Shown piece by piece: positions 1-5,019 of a DNA stretch of 5,190 bases (within the stretch, counting starts at the first letter, position 1; the number at the start of each line of letters is the position of its first letter). Source of the stretch: an uncultured Pseudomonadota bacterium (GTDB lineage Bacteria > Desulfobacterota_B > Binatia > UBA9968); contig CAMLCX010000377.1 of NCBI GenBank assembly GCA_946478635.1, forward strand, positions 1 through 5,190. The letters are read 5' to 3'. The notes beneath the pieces are model-generated. The model was not told where the DNA came from. It did not search any database and saw nothing but the letters and a program-made list of their open reading frames with translations. Position numbers and translations under genes: made by a program.

Positions 1-812
1 TTGCGATCGACGGAAATCTCTCCTTCGATGATGATCTCAGCGTCGGCGGGAACTTCCAGCGGGATCGTTTTGCATGGGACCACGTCCACCGGCCGGCCGC
101 GGATACCGCCGGCGACCGCAAGCTCGTCCACTCCGTAGGGGAGATTGGCCGCGGACACGAAGTTGATGTCCGGCAGCGCGCCGAGAACAATCGCCACCGG
201 CAAAGGCTTTTGCCGGCCGACCGCGCCGCGATGATGGTAGAGGATGGCGTGATGGGTCGGCGCAATACCCGCGATCAAGCGGTCCTCGCCCCTGAAATGG
301 CCGCTGTACATGCCCACGTTACGCACGCCCGTTTCAGGGTCCTGGGTGATGAACGGCGCCGTGGCGCGAATGCCGCCGCTGAATCCCGGCTCTTCCACTG
401 GCGCGGGTAAACTTGTGACGCCGAATTTTCGCAGCGCTTCTCCCGTGTAGACGATCTCCTGAACAGGTGAACTGTTTACCCGGCGCGGCTCGAACGGCTT
501 GGCCAGCGCATGGCGCCACTTTTCGAATATTTCCGCCGGCTCGTCGCAGCCCAGACCGAGGGCCGCGATCTCACGCGACGAACCGTACATGCCGGTGGCG
601 ACGCGAATGTCGTGCTGGCGGCCGCGGCTGTCGACAACATTTTCGAAGAGAAAAGCTTTTCTTTGATCGTCCGGGATGCCCCGGTACTGCAAGCGCATGA
701 GCGGCATCAGCTCACTATCCTTGTTGACCGCGCGTTTCCAGCGGTGCAGCTTACCGCGATTTTCCAGCTCATCGATGTAGGAACGAAAGTCCGAAAAGTA
801 GAGCTTGGCCAT
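1..812 (-). CDS. UbiD family decarboxylase, N-terminal part (cut by window edge)
   Basis: This is the first 270 residues of a UbiD-family decarboxylase, an enzyme class that uses prenylated FMN to add or remove carboxyl groups on aromatic or unsaturated acids. Family members are usually about 450-500 residues, so roughly half is missing beyond the left edge. Visible family signatures are an N-terminal YFSDFRSYIDELENRGKL segment, LFENVV at 55-60, ITQDPETGVRNVGMY at 155-169, LPVAIVLG at 204-211, and a later LEVPADAEIIIEGEI stretch at 252-266. The ATG at 812 is the only upstream start because an in-frame TAG directly precedes it; the Shine-Dalgarno match is weak. Residue 170 is Ser where the family normally has Arg (NVGxYR). 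The substrate cannot be told from sequence, and no flavin prenyltransferase (UbiX) gene lies in the window. The family call is secure; UbiD proper of ubiquinone synthesis is less likely than a relative. Confidence 0.93.
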   Translation of the reverse strand, partial: MAKLYFSDFRSYIDELENRGKLHRWKRAVNKDSELMPLMRLQYRGIPDDQRKAFLFENVVDSRGRQHDIRVATGMYGSSREIAALGLGCDEPAEIFEKWRHALAKPFEPRRVNSSPVQEIVYTGEALRKFGVTSLPAPVEEPGFSGGIRATAPFITQDPETGVRNVGMYSGHFRGEDRLIAGIAPTHHAILYHHRGAVGRQKPLPVAIVLGALPDINFVSAANLPYGVDELAVAGGIRGRPVDVVPCKTIPLEVPADAEIIIEGEISVDR

Positions 813-1391
813 CTAAAATTCTTTCATCGTGAAAATTTGCGATGCTTTAACGCAATATCTCCCCGTGCAAATTTCCGCGCCGGCTGCAGAAACGACGACA
901 GGGGACAAAGCCCATAATTCAAAAGCCATCGGGTAGGAACTCTCTGCTGTAAGTTTTGCCAATGGATACGCGGCTCTTGGGTTGGTAATATTTCTTTATA
1001 AACAAATATTCCATATGTCAAGTAATTTCGGCCATATAATTCCTCCGACAACAAATGATCGACATTGCGCAGACTTAACGATCGATGGAACCCTGGAAAA
1101 TAAGCGAACGGACTGCGTTCAATTCGGCAGATTGTTGAGACGAACCCGGATGAAGATTTATCCCCCCGGAATGGGGGATCTCGCGCCTACCTAATCTTGT
1201 TGGTTTTCCGGGCGCTCTGAAATTTTCTGTGGGCGGCAAGGTGTGTCGGCTGGACGAAAGCGTTCGGAAGACAATCCAGACTCTTTTTCCGTTGCTAAAT
1301 GATTGCCGGATTTTACCAAAAAATCATTTGCAGACTTTGAGACAAATCCATCGCCGCGGAAACGGTCTGTCGAAACCGCTTGTCCGGCGAC
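813..1391. other. 579-bp stretch without a convincing gene
   Basis: No open frame here has both protein-like content and a good start. On the minus strand there is a TTGACA at 1021-1016 followed, 15 bp on, by TATAAA at 1000-995. This could drive the UbiD-family gene with a leader of about 175 nt. Just upstream, a strong ribosome-binding sequence (GGAGGA, 1046-1041) precedes an ATG at 1035 that reads only five codons before TGA. A perfect 7-bp inverted repeat, ATCCCCC/GGGGGAT, sits at 1160-1179 with a 6-nt loop and no T tract. The stretch could contain decayed coding sequence, but nothing recognisable survives. Confidence 0.5.
995..1021 (-). promoter_or_regulatory. possible sigma70-type promoter for the UbiD-family gene
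   Basis: The minus strand carries a perfect -35 TTGACA (1021-1016). It is followed by TATAAA (1000-995) at 15-bp spacing, or by the poorer TAAAGA at the ideal 17-bp spacing, within an AT-rich patch of otherwise mixed composition. No other gene lies between it and the decarboxylase start at 812. The short spacing and long leader make this tentative. Confidence 0.3.
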
Positions 1392-1832
1392 CTATTTTTT
1401 ATCGTTGGCGAGTTTTTTTGCGAATCGTTTGCGCTGATGTGCGCATTCCTTGGCTTTTGGGTTGGTGGTGTTCTCCGCTTGGCATCCCAAGCAAACCGGA
1501 CAGATCCATGCGCCGCACGCGCAACGCCCACATACTTTGGCCGCTAAACCAGGCTTGGTGTAAAAAGGTTTGTTACAACGGACACAATGAATCTCCATTG
1601 CCTCGTCGAGAATTTCCAGGTCATCGACGGGCGCAATATAGCGTAGCGACATACCGCTGACGACCACGCGATATTGAAAGGGCTCTTTTGAAATCGGCGT
1701 ATCCAGCAAATTGCCGCCCCTCGTAAAGCAGGTCTTGATCGCCGTCGTGCCTTCAATCTTGCCTTCATAACCCTTGCTTTTATGCCGAACCAACGTACCG
1801 TCTCGCAAACTAATCTCAACTTTATCGCCCAT
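1392..1832 (-). CDS. unknown protein with an eight-cysteine zinc-ribbon-like C-terminus
   Basis: This 146-residue protein is probably cytosolic, with no signal peptide or membrane span. The first 75 residues (MGDKVEISLRDG..., RHKSKGYEG at 16-24, IAPVDDLEI at 66-74) look like a small beta-rich domain with alternating hydrophobic residues, perhaps SH3-like. The C-terminal part has paired cysteines: C83/C86, C101/C104, then C106, C111, C114 and C117, with C130 further on. That pattern is typical of one or two structural zinc sites. The tail (131-146) is lysine/arginine rich, so nucleic-acid or protein binding is possible, but I assign no function. ATG 1832 is preferred because AGGGAGG lies 5 nt upstream; an in-frame ATG at 1871 would add 13 residues but has GAGG only 2 nt away. 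It lies 157 bp downstream of the coupled pair on the same strand and may or may not share their transcript. Confidence 0.75.
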   Translation of the reverse strand: MGDKVEISLRDGTLVRHKSKGYEGKIEGTTAIKTCFTRGGNLLDTPISKEPFQYRVVVSGMSLRYIAPVDDLEILDEAMEIHCVRCNKPFYTKPGLAAKVCGRCACGAWICPVCLGCQAENTTNPKAKECAHQRKRFAKKLANDKK

Positions 1833-1989
1833 ACCGCCCTCCCTGTAAATAATAAGCTCGGCCTCTGTCATCGCCTCAAATGGCGTTCACGAAAATCGCT
1901 AACGGGTAACAGTCCGTCCTTGACCGCGAAAATGTTCCTGACGCGATTGTTAGCATAGCGGCACACCCAGAATGCATCCTGAAGCCGGT

Positions 1990-2280
1990 TCATGAAGAAT
2001 AAATCTGGACATCATTCTCCTCGATCCGGCGGCCGCGCGTAATCATTTTGACCGTAGTGCAAAGGTTACGGCTAACGTCGTCGATATCCACCGCTGGAAA
2101 TCCATCGTCGATGAATCTGCCAATAAATTTGTGCTCCCCCACAGTGATGATTTGAAGATTATCCTGGTCACCGGTCCCTTCGAAATAATGCTTGGTGCCG
2201 AGAGCTGGGCTGTCCAACTCGACTTGCAGGGCCTTCGAAATTTTGATGCCGACAAACAATCGCTTCGCCGCGTCAATCAT
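1990..2280 (-). CDS. unknown 96-aa protein, translationally coupled to the small membrane protein
   Basis: This 96-residue soluble-looking protein starts MIDAAKRLFVGIKISK, with no signal peptide, cysteine motif or membrane segment. Alternating hydrophobic runs (LFVGIKI 8-14, LQIITVG 42-48, FIGRFI 52-57) followed by an acidic stretch (DDGFPAVDIDD 58-68) suggest an alpha/beta fold. The RLFVGIK start superficially recalls 2H/LigT phosphoesterases, but the catalytic HxT/S pairs are absent, so I do not use that name. ATG 2280 is chosen because it overlaps the upstream stop as TGATG and has GAGGA 8 nt upstream; a TTG at 2283 would add one residue. The overlap implies co-expression with the membrane protein, and possibly a physical partnership. 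It appears to be a real gene of unknown function. Confidence 0.7.
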   Translation of the reverse strand: MIDAAKRLFVGIKISKALQVELDSPALGTKHYFEGTGDQDNLQIITVGEHKFIGRFIDDGFPAVDIDDVSRNLCTTVKMITRGRRIEENDVQIYSS

Positions 2281-2492
2281 CAAACGTTTCCTCTTCGCCC
2301 TTCTGTTTCAGCGCCCGCGTTCGCTGACGGTCGAAGAACTGGCGGAAGGATCCTCTTTCGGCGGCTAATCTCTTGGTAAGGTCTTGCTCTGCGAAAGCTC
2401 GGCGGTTGATCGAAGGAAAGGCCGATACTATTCAGGATCATGCCCAGGATTATTGAAACCATGAGCACACCGATGACGAGCGGAGAATGCAT
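2280..2492 (-). CDS. small single-span membrane protein, unknown function
   Basis: This 70-residue protein has one clear hydrophobic segment (about residues 4-24, PLVIGVLMVSIILGMILNSIG) followed by a basic, proline-rich tail (FRRAR 33-37, SRRKR 43-47). By the positive-inside rule the N-terminus would be outside and the C-terminal tail cytoplasmic. The start ATG at 2492 is supported by AGGA six nucleotides upstream. The same frame stays open up to 2699, but that extension is low-complexity and has no protein-like features. The gene ends in TGA overlapping the ATG of the next gene (TGATG), a sign of translational coupling. The leader upstream carries strong inverted repeats. No family is recognised; it could be a membrane anchor or small regulator for its partner, which is inference from the coupling only. 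Confidence 0.6.
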   Translation of the reverse strand: MHSPLVIGVLMVSIILGMILNSIGLSFDQPPSFRRARPYQEISRRKRILPPVLRPSANAGAETEGRRGNV

Positions 2493-2506
2493 GCTGCTTC
2501 CTGGGG

Positions 2507-2527
2507 ACAGACTCTCGAAAGGTCTGT
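2507..2527. repeat. 6-bp inverted repeat just upstream of the small membrane protein
   Basis: ACAGAC (2507-2512) and GTCTGT (2522-2527) form a perfect inverted repeat with a 9-nt loop. It lies 15 bp before the ATG at 2492, next to the ribosome-binding site. It could be an RNA hairpin limiting ribosome access or an operator half-site pair; there is no T tract, so a terminator is unlikely. Confidence 0.35.
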
Positions 2528-2552
2528 GGATTTTAGGAAGAGGGAGGGGGGC

Positions 2553-2625
2553 AAGACCGGGAGATCTTTCGGCGTAGTGCCCACGCCGCAGTCCATGCCG
2601 GTGAGAAAATACAGAGCCCGGTCTT
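2553..2625 (-). promoter_or_regulatory. candidate structured leader RNA upstream of the coupled pair
   Basis: A perfect 9-bp inverted repeat, AAGACCGGG (2553-2561) and CCCGGTCTT (2617-2625), encloses a second perfect one, CGGCGT (2570-2575) and ACGCCG (2583-2588, 7-nt loop). The nested arrangement could fold into a closed multi-element RNA of about 73 nt, ending about 60 nt before the start at 2492. On the minus strand a C/T-rich run follows it. I do not match it to a known riboswitch class. A DNA cruciform or chance pairing cannot be excluded from one sequence. Confidence 0.35.
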
Positions 2626-2730
2626 CGACCTCTTGCGCGCCAATCTAGCGTCAAGGCATGATCTAAAGTTACCTTATCGGATCGCAGTGACAGTAGCAAA
2701 CCAACGCAACCCGGGCCCTACCACAGCACA

Positions 2731-2760
2731 AAGAAAAAAAGCCCTCGACTTCTCGAGGGC
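2731..2760 (-). terminator. intrinsic terminator after tRNA-Gly
   Basis: On the minus strand, GCCCTCGA (2760-2753), a 4-nt GAAG loop and TCGAGGGC (2748-2741) form a perfect 8-bp GC-rich stem. Seven T residues follow directly (2740-2734). It begins 7 nt after the CCA end of the tRNA, so it should end the tRNA transcript and any read-through from pgsA. There is no T tract on the other side, so it is directional. Confidence 0.92.
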
Positions 2761-2767
2761 TTCAAAA

Positions 2768-2844
2768 TGGAGCGGGTGAGGAGGGTCGAACTCCCGACCT
2801 TATGCTTGGCAAGCATACGCTCTAGCCAACTGAGCTACACCCGC
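2768..2844 (-). tRNA. tRNA-Gly(GCC), CCA encoded
   Basis: This 77-nt tRNA folds into a complete cloverleaf on the minus strand. The acceptor stem GCGGGTG/CACCCGC pairs perfectly. The D arm is GCTC...GAGC, and the anticodon stem TATGC/GCATA carries the loop TTGCCAA with anticodon GCC, which reads GGC and GGU glycine codons. The T arm GGGAG-TTCGACC-CTCCT has one G-U pair. The discriminator is T and CCA is encoded. It begins 50 nt after the pgsA stop codon and is closed by an intrinsic terminator, so it may be transcribed with pgsA, from its own promoter, or both. Confidence 0.98.
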
Positions 2845-2854
2845 GCCAGGTTTT

Positions 2855-2883
2855 TAACTACCTGAACAGTGAAAGATTGTCAA
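2855..2883 (-). promoter_or_regulatory. possible promoter for tRNA-Gly
   Basis: A perfect -35 TTGACA (2883-2878) lies in the pgsA-tRNA gap. At the ideal 17-bp spacing the -10 position reads TAGTTA (2860-2855), a poor match to TATAAT. Transcription would start a few bases before the tRNA 5' end at 2844. It would allow tRNA expression independent of pgsA; the weak -10 keeps confidence low. Confidence 0.3.
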
Positions 2884-2894
2884 TTTCGCGGTGC

Positions 2895-3467
2895 TCAAAC
2901 ATGACCCGTGCGCACTTGTCGAAGACGAAAATACTGTACGTGATAATTTATCCCCGACCAGAATGCGATCACCGCAGAAAGCACGAGGAAGTACATACCC
3001 GCCACGAAAAAATCCAACCCCCAATAGCGGTAATGAATCAGTAGACCGACCACCGCGAATGCCTGAAGAATAAACTTGTACTTGCCCAGTTCTTCCGCCT
3101 GCATCACGACGCCTTCAGTCAGCGCGATTCCTCTGATCACTGTCACTGCGGTCTCGCGAGCCAAAATAATCACCACTAGCCAAGCAGGCACACTGGGTTC
3201 GTTAGGCCTGTCCAACGCGGCGAGCATAATCAGCGCTGAAGCGACCATCAGCTTATCCGCCAACGGATCGAGAATTTGGCCGAGGGGGGTGATGCTCTTA
3301 TTACGGCGGGCAAAGTAGCCGTCAAAATAATCGGTCCATGAAGCGAAAAAGAAAAGCGCCGCCGCGATCAGCGCCGACGTCGGATCCGTAAACGTCAGCA
3401 GATAAACCAGGACGGGAATGATGAGAATGCGAAAAAGGCTTAACAGGTTCGGAAATGTCCAAACCAT
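2895..3467 (-). CDS. pgsA: CDP-diacylglycerol--glycerol-3-phosphate 3-phosphatidyltransferase
   Basis: PgsA is an inner-membrane enzyme that transfers the phosphatidyl group from CDP-diacylglycerol to glycerol 3-phosphate, the committed step to phosphatidylglycerol and cardiolipin. The 190-residue protein has the usual family length and start (FPNLLSLFRILIIPVLVYLL, 5-24). It contains the complete CDP-alcohol phosphatidyltransferase motif D46xxD49G50xxA53R54x8G63xxxD67xxxD71, whose aspartates bind the divalent metal and whose last Asp is catalytic. About six hydrophobic segments follow the family pattern (roughly 5-26, 30-44, 72-86, 95-112, 132-145, 152-173). ATG 3467 fits the family N-terminus, although the Shine-Dalgarno sequence is weak. 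It begins 23 nt after the lytic transglycosylase stop, suggesting one transcript and perhaps read-through translation. A tRNA-Gly(GCC) follows, as in E. coli pgsA-glyW. Confidence 0.96.
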   Translation of the reverse strand: MVWTFPNLLSLFRILIIPVLVYLLTFTDPTSALIAAALFFFASWTDYFDGYFARRNKSITPLGQILDPLADKLMVASALIMLAALDRPNEPSVPAWLVVIILARETAVTVIRGIALTEGVVMQAEELGKYKFILQAFAVVGLLIHYRYWGLDFFVAGMYFLVLSAVIAFWSGINYHVQYFRLRQVRTGHV

Positions 3468-3490
3468 GGGAGGCTCAGAAAAGACGAGTT

Positions 3491-4105
3491 TTAGTGCAAT
3501 ACCGCCGGACTCACTTGCAGGCTATTGCCGCGATACGAGTCATAAAATCGCAGCACGCGGCGCACATATTCGCGTGTCTCGGCGAAGGGCGGAATACCGC
3601 CATGTTTCTCCACCGCGGCGCTGCCCGCGTTATAAGCTGCCAGAGATAGCTCCAGATCACCTTGATAGCGATCCAGCAGCATCCGCAAATGACGAACGCC
3701 GCCGTCTACGTTGGCGCTGGGATCATACGCGTTGCCGATGTTATGAAGCCGCGCCGTTTCAGGCATGAGTTGCATCAGTCCCATCGCTCCCTTCTGAGAA
3801 CGAGCGCCCGAGTTGAAATCGGATTCGGCTTTAATGACCGCACGGATCAGCTCCGCATCGACGCTATGACGTTCTGCGGCGGCGGCGATTAAATCATCGT
3901 ACGAAGTATTGACCGGTGAAGCTTTCGATACCTGGCCGTTATTCTCCCTGAGCACTCGGCGGTAACCGCCATGACTGGGAACGTTGGTAAACGTCAGCAC
4001 GCCGGTTTTATCCTTGTAGACGTAGACGTCGGCACAAGCGGCGCCTGAATAGATAAGAACGCCGGATATAAGGACTAACACGCGTGAAAACATCGACAAA
4101 TTCAT
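3491..4105 (-). CDS. secreted lytic transglycosylase (SLT domain) with DUF4124-like N-terminus
   Basis: This periplasmic enzyme cleaves the MurNAc-GlcNAc bond of peptidoglycan, leaving a 1,6-anhydro end, and serves in wall turnover or opening. From ATG 4105 it has 204 residues. A signal peptide (1-25) has a hydrophobic core and an ACA/D cleavage site; the cysteine has no proper lipobox. A short DUF4124-like segment follows (DVYVYKDKTGVLTFTNVP, 26-43). The SLT domain runs from about 70 to 190, with catalytic Glu94 in KAES, GLMQLMP at 109-115 and AYNAG at 157-161, all intact. An in-frame GTG at 4117 is possible, but a promoter whose predicted start site lies near 4124 would leave it almost no leader. 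ATG 4105 has GGAGG upstream, though only 2 nt away. It lies 23 nt ahead of pgsA in the same direction, consistent with one envelope-related transcript. Confidence 0.94.
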   Translation of the reverse strand: MNLSMFSRVLVLISGVLIYSGAACADVYVYKDKTGVLTFTNVPSHGGYRRVLRENNGQVSKASPVNTSYDDLIAAAAERHSVDAELIRAVIKAESDFNSGARSQKGAMGLMQLMPETARLHNIGNAYDPSANVDGGVRHLRMLLDRYQGDLELSLAAYNAGSAAVEKHGGIPPFAETREYVRRVLRFYDSYRGNSLQVSPAVLH

Positions 4106-4130
4106 GGCCTCCGTCACGTTAAGTCCGCAT

Positions 4131-4159
4131 AGGATAACCGCCGTTCAAGGCCCTGTCAA
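4131..4159 (-). promoter_or_regulatory. sigma70-type promoter for the lytic transglycosylase-pgsA unit
   Basis: A perfect -35 TTGACA (4159-4154) is followed after exactly 17 bp by TATCCT (4136-4131), a 4/6 match to TATAAT. Transcription would begin around 4124, about 19 nt before the preferred start codon at 4105. It is the best promoter in the window and is correctly placed between the Nudix gene and the lytic transglycosylase. Confidence 0.65.
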
Positions 4160-4168
4160 ACACTGGTA

Positions 4169-4276
4169 ACCCCCGATGCGGCGAATGAATGACTTCCCCG
4201 CAGCAAACTCCGGGGTATCAGAAGCCGCGATGAGATTTTTCTCAGGGCGTTACCCCCGAATGTTTAAATCGGGGGT
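4169..4276. repeat. cluster of G/C-run repeats and hairpins in an intergenic gap
   Basis: The gap between the Nudix and lytic transglycosylase genes contains a perfect 8-bp inverted repeat, ACCCCCGA (4252-4259) and TCGGGGGT (4269-4276, 9-nt loop). A further direct copy, ACCCCCGA, lies at 4169-4176. Two more inverted repeats sit between them: CCCCG/CGGGG (4196-4200 and 4211-4215) and TGAGA/TCTCA (4231-4235 and 4240-4244). None is followed by a T tract in either direction. They lie just upstream of the promoter at 4131-4159, so protein binding sites, a structured 3' end of the Nudix transcript, or a small RNA are all possible. Confidence 0.4.
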
Positions 4277-4330
4277 CCAGTCCCAACCCTCCTTAACGCA
4301 GCAAGCTCGCGGGCAATTAACCCGCAGCGC

Positions 4331-4756
4331 TTAAACAAGGATTTCAGCGCCGTCCGCCGTGACCAACTTGTCAATCAATGGCTTATCCCCGTCAAGAAAA
4401 TCCAGTCGGTGAAGATCCGCCAACTCGACCCAAGTGATCTGTTGAAAGACGCGATTCTCGATTTCCCCGCCATATCGCAAAACCTTGTAGAAGCGCAAAT
4501 GGACATTGGGACCGCGGGGATAACGATGCCCGTGCTGATAAACTTCCGCGGATTCCAGCACGTCGATCGCCAATTCCTCTTTGAGCTCCCGCCGCAAAGC
4601 CTCACCCGCCGTCTCACTCACTTCGATCTTGCCGCCGGGAAATTCCCACTTGAGTGGAAAACTGCCCTTCTCGTGGCGCTGGCACGCGAGCACCCGCCCA
4701 TCGCGATAAATCAATCCGGCGACGACGTCGATCTGCTTGAAACTGTTTGTTGACAT
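4331..4756 (-). CDS. Nudix hydrolase, MutT-like nucleoside triphosphate pyrophosphohydrolase
   Basis: This 141-residue cytosolic enzyme probably hydrolyses a nucleoside triphosphate to the monophosphate and pyrophosphate, as MutT does with 8-oxo-dGTP. The Nudix box is at 42-64: G42 x5 E48 x7 R56 E57 L58 x E60 E61 x A63 I64. The metal-binding glutamates are intact; only the second consensus Gly is replaced by Ala63. WEFPGGK (37-43), right before the box, is characteristic of the MutT/NudG branch. The length is near that of E. coli MutT (about 130). The start is the ATG at 4756, which lies 48 bp from the tRNA fragment at 4805; its Shine-Dalgarno sequence is weak. The next gene downstream is 225 bp away with its own promoter, so this is probably a single-gene unit. 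Oxidised-nucleotide sanitation is the likely role, but substrate cannot be fixed from the box alone. Confidence 0.93.
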   Translation of the reverse strand: MSTNSFKQIDVVAGLIYRDGRVLACQRHEKGSFPLKWEFPGGKIEVSETAGEALRRELKEELAIDVLESAEVYQHGHRYPRGPNVHLRFYKVLRYGGEIENRVFQQITWVELADLHRLDFLDGDKPLIDKLVTADGAEILV

Positions 4757-4804
4757 CAGCTCGAATGGGATTAACGAAAGTAAACCTGAAAAGCAATTGA
4801 AACT

Positions 4805-4833
4805 TGGCGCGCCCGGAGGGATTCGAACCCTCG
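4805..4833 (-). other. isolated 3' end of a tRNA (probable tRNA-Arg), attachment-site-like
   Basis: On the minus strand a complete T arm, GAGGG-TTCGAAT-CCCTC (4832-4816), is followed by a 7-nt acceptor strand CGGGCGC (4815-4809), discriminator G (4808) and CCA (4807-4805). The matching 5' acceptor strand GCGCCCG, D arm and anticodon arm are absent: the sequence upstream of position 4833 diverges and does not fold as a tRNA. The acceptor and discriminator match those of bacterial tRNA-Arg genes, for example E. coli tRNA-Arg(CCG). Integrases of genomic islands and phages often duplicate exactly such 3' ends. By that logic an inserted element would lie to the right, beyond 4833, and the Nudix side would be the old chromosome. 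Confidence 0.7.
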
Positions 4834-5019
4834 GTTTATTCCATCTCTATCTCGATATCCCGCAGACCGATGAGCCGGAGGTTTTTCGCCAGATCTCTTT
4901 TTACCTTACCGTCCTGCCGATCGGCTGGCCCAGATCCAACAAAGGAAATCGCTCACGATCGCGAGCAATGTGATGCGATATACATTGGATGCTGAAGAAC
5001 TGAAAACATCATTTTAGCT
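4834..5019. other. sequence without a recognised gene, upstream (in tRNA direction) of the tRNA fragment
   Basis: No frame gives a protein-like product. A near-perfect 16-bp palindrome centred on CGATCG lies at 4951-4966 (GCTC...GAGC, one mismatched pair). Open frames running out of the tRNA fragment give translations beginning ARPEGFEPS, a well-known artefact of translating tRNA 3' ends on the wrong strand. It may be the terminal non-coding part of an integrated element. Confidence 0.4.

Noticed and set aside
510..917. 135-codon plus-strand frame opposite the UbiD-family gene
   Set aside because: It lies antisense to a well-conserved coding region and its translation shows no family signature.
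1229..1660. 143-codon plus-strand frame overlapping the zinc protein
   Set aside because: It is antisense to the better-supported minus-strand gene with a strong ribosome-binding site and ordered cysteine motif.
1990..2280. LigT/2'-5' RNA ligase-like identity from the RLFVGIK start
   Set aside because: The two HxT/S catalytic motifs of the 2H family are missing and the protein is about half the family length.
2553..2625. Cyclic-di-GMP (GEMM) or fluoride riboswitch
   Set aside because: The conserved core bases of these classes are not found; only the generic hairpin layout is similar.
2493..2699. N-terminal extension of the small membrane protein to 139 residues
   Set aside because: The added part is arginine/proline rich without protein-like features, covers the inverted repeats, and would ignore the AGGA site placed before ATG 2492.
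4737..4995. Plus-strand open frames with ARPEGFEPS or GAPGGIRTLG starts
   Set aside because: These peptides are the known artefact of translating the complement of a tRNA T arm and acceptor; the codons coincide with the tRNA fragment at 4805-4833.
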